From Biscogniauxia marginata (Eukaryota; Ascomycota; Sordariomycetes; Xylariales; Xylariaceae): a stretch of DNA of 64,000 bases. Positions 58,291 through 64,000 of this stretch are shown here, piece by piece. Both the position numbers and the translations under genes were made by a program. Under the pieces are notes generated by a model, which saw only the letters and a list, made by a program, of their open reading frames with translations, was not told where the DNA came from and ran no database searches. Where the stretch lies: positions 186,001 to 250,000 of the forward strand of contig MU404064.1 in NCBI GenBank assembly GCA_022695795.1, written 5' to 3'. Each line of letters begins with the position of its first letter. Position 1 is the first letter of the stretch.

Positions 58291-59420
58291 ATGTCTTCTC
58301 CACCTGAAGATACCATTGCCTTCATAGGTATGGAGTCAATGAACTTCAAAGGCCAGATATAGAAAATTACTGATGGCTGTGTCTAGGCCTTGGGGTTATG
58401 GGATATCCTATGGCTAAGAATCTTCTCGCAGGTCTAGGTCCTGAGAAGACGTTGCTCATTTGTGATGTGAGCACGGAAGCAATAGATCGCTTTGTAAAGG
58501 AGGCGGAAGGCAAAGTAACTGTTCAACCCGTCAGCAATGGGTTTGAAGCAGCAAAAGCAGCCGTAAGAAGGCCCTGACGTTTTATATAACAATGAGGATC
58601 TAGAGCCCCTTACCTGTCAACTTAGAATACTGTCATCACTATGCTTCCCGGCTCGGGCGCCGTAAGTTCTGTCTACTTAGACCCGCAAACAGGCGTCCTT
58701 GCTGGAGCTGTCGCGGCGGCAGCTGAAAGCCCGTCATCGCCAGAACACAAACTAATCATGGAGTGCGGTACGATCGAAACTGACACCATCCTCTCCGTCG
58801 CAAGAGCTTCTCAAGAAACTAGCGCCTCTAAGCTCTCCGATACTCTCACATTCGTTGATGCCCCAGTCTCTGGCGGACCAATGGGTGCAGTAGCTGGGAC
58901 TCTCACATTTATGGTTGGCTGTGCTCCCGCTGTCTCGGCCCGAGTATTTCCGCTGGTCAAGTCGTATCTGCAGCATATGGGTGACCCAGACGGGATATTT
59001 CTCTGTGGTGATGTGGGTGCCGGTACCGCTTTCAAGGTGATAAACAACTACCTCAGCGCCATCACCTCGCTCGCCGCCGCCGAGGCCCTCAACATCGGTG
59101 TCAAAGCCGGCCTGGATCCGAAGCTCCTGACGGACGTCATCAACGCAAGCGGTGGCCAGTGCTGGGTCACGAGCAAGAGCAATCCAGTGCCTGGAGTACA
59201 GGCAAACGTGCCGAGCAGCAGGGGCTACGAAGGGGGGTTTAGAATTGAGCTGTGCGCTAAGGTGCTAGGAATGGGTAGCCGACTGGCGGAATCTGTGGGC
59301 GCCAGAACGGTGCTGGACAAACCGACGTCACAGGCATTTGCTGAGGCTATGGCAGACGAGCGATACCGAGGCAAGGATGCGAGGGTGGTTTATAAATGGT
59401 TGAATGATAGTTCTCCGTAG
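58291..59420 (+). CDS. beta-hydroxyacid dehydrogenase A (3-hydroxyisobutyrate dehydrogenase-like)
   Basis: Three exons, 58291-58327, 58387-58562 and 58626-59420; 1008 bases, 335 residues. The first intron splits the Gly of the NAD motif FIGLGVMGYPMAKNL; the second lies after codon 71. Family signatures: DAPVSGG (149-155, substrate loop) and Lys208 in FKVINNYL, the catalytic lysine. ITMLPGS is the usual core strand. The enzymes oxidise 3-hydroxyisobutyrate, tartronate semialdehyde or similar acids, using NAD(P). The Rossmann region sets the cofactor but the exact preference is not clear. Paralogous to the gene at 62596-63645. Confidence 0.92.
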
Positions 59421-59810
59421 CTATGTTGTGTAGATCAATGAACTCAGGTTTTTTTTTCTTTATGGGGAATAAATTAGGTGCAAGTGTATGCCTTGCCATT
59501 TGATTAGAGGATAGCATGACCAAAAGACAGGTATAGAAAATAGTATGTACAGTCAAATTTGTTAACCGTATATATAAAGATCCACAATCCTGGAGTTTAT
59601 AAAAATAAAAATAAAAATACCTACATAAGAAATGAAGTGGTATACATCAAACAGGATACATGAGCTGCTTTTGTACATGCCAAATCCCATGCATGATGCC
59701 CCCAAACTTGAATCCCACTAGAAGCTCACCTGACCCCCTTTTCCACCTCCTTTTATTTATCCAGAACACCCTGATCCCAAGCCCCCTTTCACGTCATCTG
59801 CGCCCTCATC
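59421..59810. other. intergenic between convergent genes
   Basis: 3' flanks of the dehydrogenase A and GH128 genes, with AT-rich runs (AAAATAAAAATAAAAA). No reading frame with recognisable content. Confidence 0.5.
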
Positions 59811-60707
59811 TTATAGTCCAGCTAGCCACTTGCCGAGTTCCGTCAAGCCACCCGTTGTATCCAACAACTGCGCGGCAGGGCTCGAAAACTCGTCGGCGGA
59901 CTCTCTAGACGCACCGGTAAATCCATACGCGAAGATATAGTCCTGCTTGTCCATCCAGCTGGCCATCGCCTCGACGAACTTCTTCGCATCTTCTTCGCTA
60001 CGGCTCGTGCTACTGATCTCGCTGATGATCACCGGGATATTGTACGTAGTGTACTGCTCTTTGATGTAACTCTGCGCATATGCGATCTCTTGGTCGCACG
60101 GATTCGAAGCGGAAGTATAATAATGTAGGCCTATGTAGTCGGGCTTGCCATCACCGCCCACCCGACCCATGAAGTCTGACAACCAGGACTTGCTAGCCGG
60201 GTCACTTGTGCACGCGGGGCTAACGAGCTTGACGCCGTGACTCTTCCGAAGCTGCACTAGTTGAGACCACAAGCTCGCCGCATTGGCAGCACTGACGCCG
60301 GCGAGATCTGGCTCGTTGAGTGACTGTACGATGGCTCCCTGCTGCCACGAAATGGAATCTTGGAGCTGGTTCCAGCGCTCTCCGCCATAGTGATCCGGTG
60401 TGGCAAGCTGGGGGCTGAATGGGAGAGATTTGGGGAATTCGTCCGGATGCCAGGTTTCCCAGTTTGAAACCATCCTAAATGAACCCGAGCCTGCTAGGGT
60501 GGATGCAGTAGTCTTCAGAGCTGGGCAAGTATTGGTTTCAATTTCGTTTGTGTTCTTCCACGGCCAAAGAAGTATACGCTTCGCGCCAGATGAGCTGCGT
60601 TGAGACACCGCCTGCGTCATCTCAACCGGAATTGCTGAAGCTGAACTAATGAATGATATCCCTGCTACCAGGCAGGTAACAGACTTGGAAATTTGCAACA
60701 AAACCAT
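59811..60707 (-). CDS. secreted GH128 glycoside hydrolase (beta-1,3-glucanase family)
   Basis: Single exon, 298 residues from ATG at 60707 (a longer open frame upstream lacks an ATG). A signal peptide covers about residues 1-26 (VTCLVAGISFISSASA). The TIM-barrel strands carry the GH128 catalytic pair: acid/base Glu132 in VQSLNEPDL and nucleophile Glu230 in VIISEISST. Other marks are RILLWPWKN, YIGLHYYTS and FAYGFTG. GH128 enzymes cleave beta-1,3-glucan, a fungal wall polymer, outside the cell. A short Thr/Ser/Gln-rich segment after the signal sequence may be glycosylated. No carbohydrate-binding module seen. It could serve wall remodelling or defence against other fungi. Confidence 0.9.
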   Translation of the reverse strand: MVLLQISKSVTCLVAGISFISSASAIPVEMTQAVSQRSSSGAKRILLWPWKNTNEIETNTCPALKTTASTLAGSGSFRMVSNWETWHPDEFPKSLPFSPQLATPDHYGGERWNQLQDSISWQQGAIVQSLNEPDLAGVSAANAASLWSQLVQLRKSHGVKLVSPACTSDPASKSWLSDFMGRVGGDGKPDYIGLHYYTSASNPCDQEIAYAQSYIKEQYTTYNIPVIISEISSTSRSEEDAKKFVEAMASWMDKQDYIFAYGFTGASRESADEFSSPAAQLLDTTGGLTELGKWLAGL

Positions 60708-62595
60708 CTTCGCAATCGATGCTGAAGAAACTTGAGACCTAATGATACGGCGCAAATTCGAGAAACTTGACAAAACACCCTAGACAGGATAGGGCCTTCG
60801 TACTATCTAGAGACGAGGGAAGTCCTATCTTTTATGTATGAATCTTTTTCATAATCCTGTCGCTCTAATCCCCTTTACGGTCCAGGGGCAAGAAATCGAC
60901 CCCATCGCGTCACTGAAGACCAAATCATCCTTCATCAGATCGATGTGGGCTCGGGCACAGCAAGCATATTCGTCGTCGCCTGCCAAGCTGGAGCCACCTT
61001 ACACAGAGTAGACAACTAGGTCAGCTTTACTTACATCAGATTCGTGGACCCCTGCACATCAACATGGAAACCTGGCTAAATGATGTTAGTTGCTAAAATT
61101 GGGCTTTTAGCTCGTGCCAAGCATTCGATTCTCAAATCTATCGAGCGAAATCAGCGTCGCGATAATGATGTACCTATCTGCAGATCCGGTGGGAAACAGA
61201 GCGGGTACCTGACGATCCTGCTTGCTTACCACCTACATATGCAGTTAAATGCCCTGCTTCTGAATGGACCGGTTCCGGTCTCTTGGGCGTATCTAAAATC
61301 GAAAATATTCTTTCTCAGTAACTTTCCTAATCTCGAATAGTTCTAGATCATAGGTTCCTAGAATATGGATAATCCCTTCAACTATCAGGATTATATTTGC
61401 ATTCCCTACCTATTTTCCCTCTTTTATGCATAGCAATTTCCATCTTAAGTCACTTACCATACGAAGCAATGAGATAGTTAATTCTGTCGCACCAAGAGTT
61501 TAGGTACTTGAAAACTAGGCTCATGATGCCCTTGACTATTTTGTCGTAGTAGGGACCGCCATCCGTATAGTACCACAGCGCCTCTAATACATATTATAGT
61601 CTGTACTCCCCGACAGCAAAGCCCCGAGACATGTTAGCTGAAATAATGGTCTATTACACTCGGAAATGCAACTAGCTGACATCATCTCTGAAGCGTTTAG
61701 CGGGAGCCTCAAGAACTTGCCTCTTTTAGAGGAGATCGGCGAAGAGGATTCAGTATTAACAGCTCGAGGATCCGAAAAGGATCTAGAGTTACGCAGAATG
61801 TGGGCGGCGTAATATTTCTTGAAGTTACAACTTGACAGCTCCCGCATCGGAAAGAAAACCGGCTGGCTGCCAAGGCACTTTCTTTCCCCTATAAACTCAG
61901 ATGTGGTACGTGCGCCACCGTATAGGGAGGCACTAGCATTCACACACGTGGAAGACAGGGGTCTTGTTTCTAGGTACTATGGCGTTTGTTTCAGAATCAA
62001 ATCCATCATCCCTCGCAGCAGCTGTCAGTTCTTGGGAAACTTCTACTAAGATCTCTTGTGTACGCTGGATGTATCGTCAGGTTCATAAATATTCAAAGCC
62101 CCGATACCTACCAGGAAATGCGGCTTCCAAGTTAGATTACGGCTGCAAGCCTCAGGGGTAAATTAAAGTAAGCTTACCGTCGCCGTTTTAACATACGCCC
62201 AGCTCTTACCGAGATCGTACAAAGATTCTAATTGATTCTCTACCATCAACCACAGTAACCTACATATCATGTCATTAGTACTATGGAGTGCAGCTGATTG
62301 CCCCTGTCGAGAGCGAAAATGGGCTCCCTGCATTGACCTGGTAAAGGAATCAAGATGGATGTCATACTAAGAGTTTCTAAAAGGTGGCGATAAATCGGCG
62401 TGGTTTTTATCCAGGTCTGATTTCGTCAACATGGCTGACTTAATGCGCATTAATCTCCCAGGATATAGCGCACTACACATGAAGATAGGTTGACGATAAG
62501 TCGGAAACCTGATAATCAATGAACAGAGCAGGAAAGACATGGATTAGCATGTTTGCGTTAATCTACAAGAGTTAACTCCATATTTTAAATACAAA
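60708..62595. other. 1.9 kb gene-poor stretch with a gene remnant
   Basis: 5' flank of the GH128 gene on the left and 3' flank of dehydrogenase B on the right. The only protein-like part is the remnant at 61666-62049, listed separately. Confidence 0.45.
61666..62049 (+). pseudogene. gene remnant with an in-frame stop
   Basis: One frame codes 48 residues (MQLADIISEAFSGSLKNLPL, then charged LEEIGEEDS), a TAA at 61810-61812, and then 78 more residues in the same frame (LDSSRIGKKTGWLPRHFLSP, INSDVVRAPPYREALAFTHV). Both parts look protein-like. A frame this long broken by a single stop, without introns nearby, suggests a decayed gene. I do not recognise the family. Confidence 0.4.
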
Positions 62596-63645
62596 CTACT
62601 CCCGTTTCTTCCAATCCTCTCTACCCCTTAAGTAACGATATACAACCCTCGAATCCAGGTCCTTGCAATCCGCAGCCTCGCTTGCTGCTGCATACACTCC
62701 CAAGCCAGCCGCGCCCAGGATATTCCTTGAGTCTAGTCTCCTAGCCATATCGACGGCCAGCCCGATATCCTTTCTCATCAACTGCACACGAAATCCGCCT
62801 TGGTATCCGTTCGACGAGGGCGCCCTTGGACATACGCCGGGCACAGGGTTGAACACGTCACAAATGGCGTTCTGGGCAGTACCCGCGCCGAAGACAGACG
62901 CAAGTACGTCAGCCTCAATGCCCGCCCGCATTCCCATGTCCATAGCCTCAGAGCACGCGATCGTGATAATGCCGGAAAGGTAATTATTGGATAGCTTGGC
63001 TGCAAGGCCCAGCGAGGGTCCCCCGCAGGGTATTACCTTGCCTCCCATGGTTTGCAGTAACGTAGTCAGACGGGGGATGTTAGGGTCCGACGGTGAGCAG
63101 CCGAGGAAGAAAGCGATGGTGGCGTTCACGGCGCCAATGACACCGCCACTAACTGGTGCATCGTAGAACATTGCTAGGGGTGTTGAGATGGATATTTGCT
63201 CTTTGACACACAAGCTAGTGGCAGTGTCGATGGTAGAAGAGTTGATGAGGAGTTTTGGGGTGGAAGAGATGGATTGAGCCGCAACAATACCAGTAGATGT
63301 GTCGAGATAAACAGTTTTGACGTGATGGCCTTCCGGGAGCATGGTGATTATGACATCCTATTAAAAGCCAGGTTGTCATCAACATATGAGTATGAAAAAA
63401 GCACTTCAATGATTCCTACGTAAATAACGTACAGCTTTCTCGGTAACCTCTTTCGCATTGGTGGCTTTGGTTATCTTATTGGGAAATGAAGCACTGAGCT
63501 CTTCCATGACAGCAGCTACAACATCATAGACAAACACCCGCGACCCAGCAGGGAGCTTCCTTACGAGGTTCGTAACCATAGGCTTCCCCATAGCCCCGAG
63601 GCCTATGAAGCCTACGGAGCTGGGTAAACTGGGGCTGTCGCCCAT
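62596..63645 (-). CDS. beta-hydroxyacid dehydrogenase B (3-hydroxyisobutyrate dehydrogenase-like)
   Basis: Two exons, 63645-63433 and 63357-62596; 975 bases, 324 residues. The intron has donor GTACGT and acceptor TTTAATAG and falls after codon 71, exactly as in the paralogue at 58291. NAD motif FIGLGAMGKPMVTNL, core strand IITMLPEG, substrate loop DAPVSGG (137-143) and catalytic Lys192 (AAKLSNNYLSGI) are all intact. Unlike the paralogue it lacks the early intron in the NAD motif. The C-terminus is longer and basic (YLRGREDWKKRE). Probable role: NAD(P)-dependent oxidation of a hydroxy acid. Confidence 0.92.
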
Positions 63646-64000
63646 CTTCGCTGTGGATTATACGTTTCGAGATTGGCAGCTGAAAGAACGTTATAGTGGA
63701 AAATGCTTCATTTCACCACTATTCATCACTAAGCAGATCCTGATACAAACTGTATTATGAAGCTACTAAATTCTGCACAGAATAATGAATCATATGCTGT
63801 CTACCGAACATGGATTCTTGCCTATACGGAATCATCATCGAGCGGGGAGCTACCATTGATCAGATCTCGATTCAGGTTAAGCTCGGCAAACCCATATGAA
63901 AGTAGCAGCCGATACTACGTATGCAGGACAAGAAAGCATCCACTTCTCATAAGGGCGTGTATCTAGTATTCAGTATCTAATACCTCCATGTTTGCTTTAA
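63646..64000. other. promoter side of dehydrogenase B, window end
   Basis: No gene supported. The frame at 63757-63966 is short and has no motif. Confidence 0.4.

Noticed and set aside
1..64000. CRISPR arrays, rRNA genes, riboswitches, prokaryotic operons
   Set aside because: None seen. Spliced genes and fungal families show this is eukaryotic nuclear DNA.

Overview
The window reads as nuclear DNA of a filamentous ascomycete (Pezizomycotina, probably Sordariomycetes). Genes carry short introns of about 50-100 bases with GT...AG ends and CTAAC/CTGAC-type branch sites. Intergenic DNA is full of short TAGGTA/TACCTAC runs typical of that class. The families (HET domain, fungal N-terminal domain, Est1-type family, BTB, MIX23/Cid2, GH128) are fungal or fungal-expanded. 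No prokaryotic operons, CRISPR arrays or rRNA genes were seen. I identified 23 protein-coding genes, one intron-containing tRNA, two short inverted-repeat (MITE-like) elements and two gene remnants. Exon joins were placed by reading frame, splice signals and family motifs, and every multi-exon model adds up to an open frame.

Layout. 0-16 kb: a partial Ish1/Msc1 stress protein, an SH3-domain protein, a protein with the fungal N-terminal domain, a GT8 glycosyltransferase (all minus) and a membrane-anchored A1-type aspartic-protease homologue (plus), separated by long gene-poor spacers. 18-31 kb is accessory in character: an NmrA-like dehydrogenase, an F-box-like protein, a HET-domain protein, a two-exon 61-residue membrane protein, a small secreted protein and, beyond 3.4 kb of AT-rich DNA, an isolated SKP1 paralogue. 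32.6-38.9 kb is a conserved housekeeping block: NAA15 (NatA N-acetyltransferase), a MIX23/Cid2-family protein, and the proteasome ATPase RPT5, the last two head to head. 39-50 kb returns to AT-rich DNA holding two inverted-repeat elements, a BTB protein, an Est1-type protein with a membrane tail, a divergent three-helix membrane protein and a tRNA-Arg(CCG).

51.4-63.6 kb is a dense group of small-molecule genes: a DAL5-type carboxylate permease, a carboxymuconolactone-decarboxylase-family protein, a zinc alcohol dehydrogenase, a metallo-beta-lactamase-fold hydrolase, two paralogous beta-hydroxyacid dehydrogenases and a secreted GH128 glucanase. Two pairs share divergent promoters. Uptake of an organic anion, opening of a lactone or lactam ring by the MBL enzyme, and oxidation of the resulting hydroxy acid or alcohol would make a coherent catabolic cluster. 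This is inference from gene content and is the best candidate in the window for an undescribed system.

Limits: no homology search was possible, UTRs are not annotated, and the 3' end of the Est1-type gene and one acceptor in its neighbour are uncertain.
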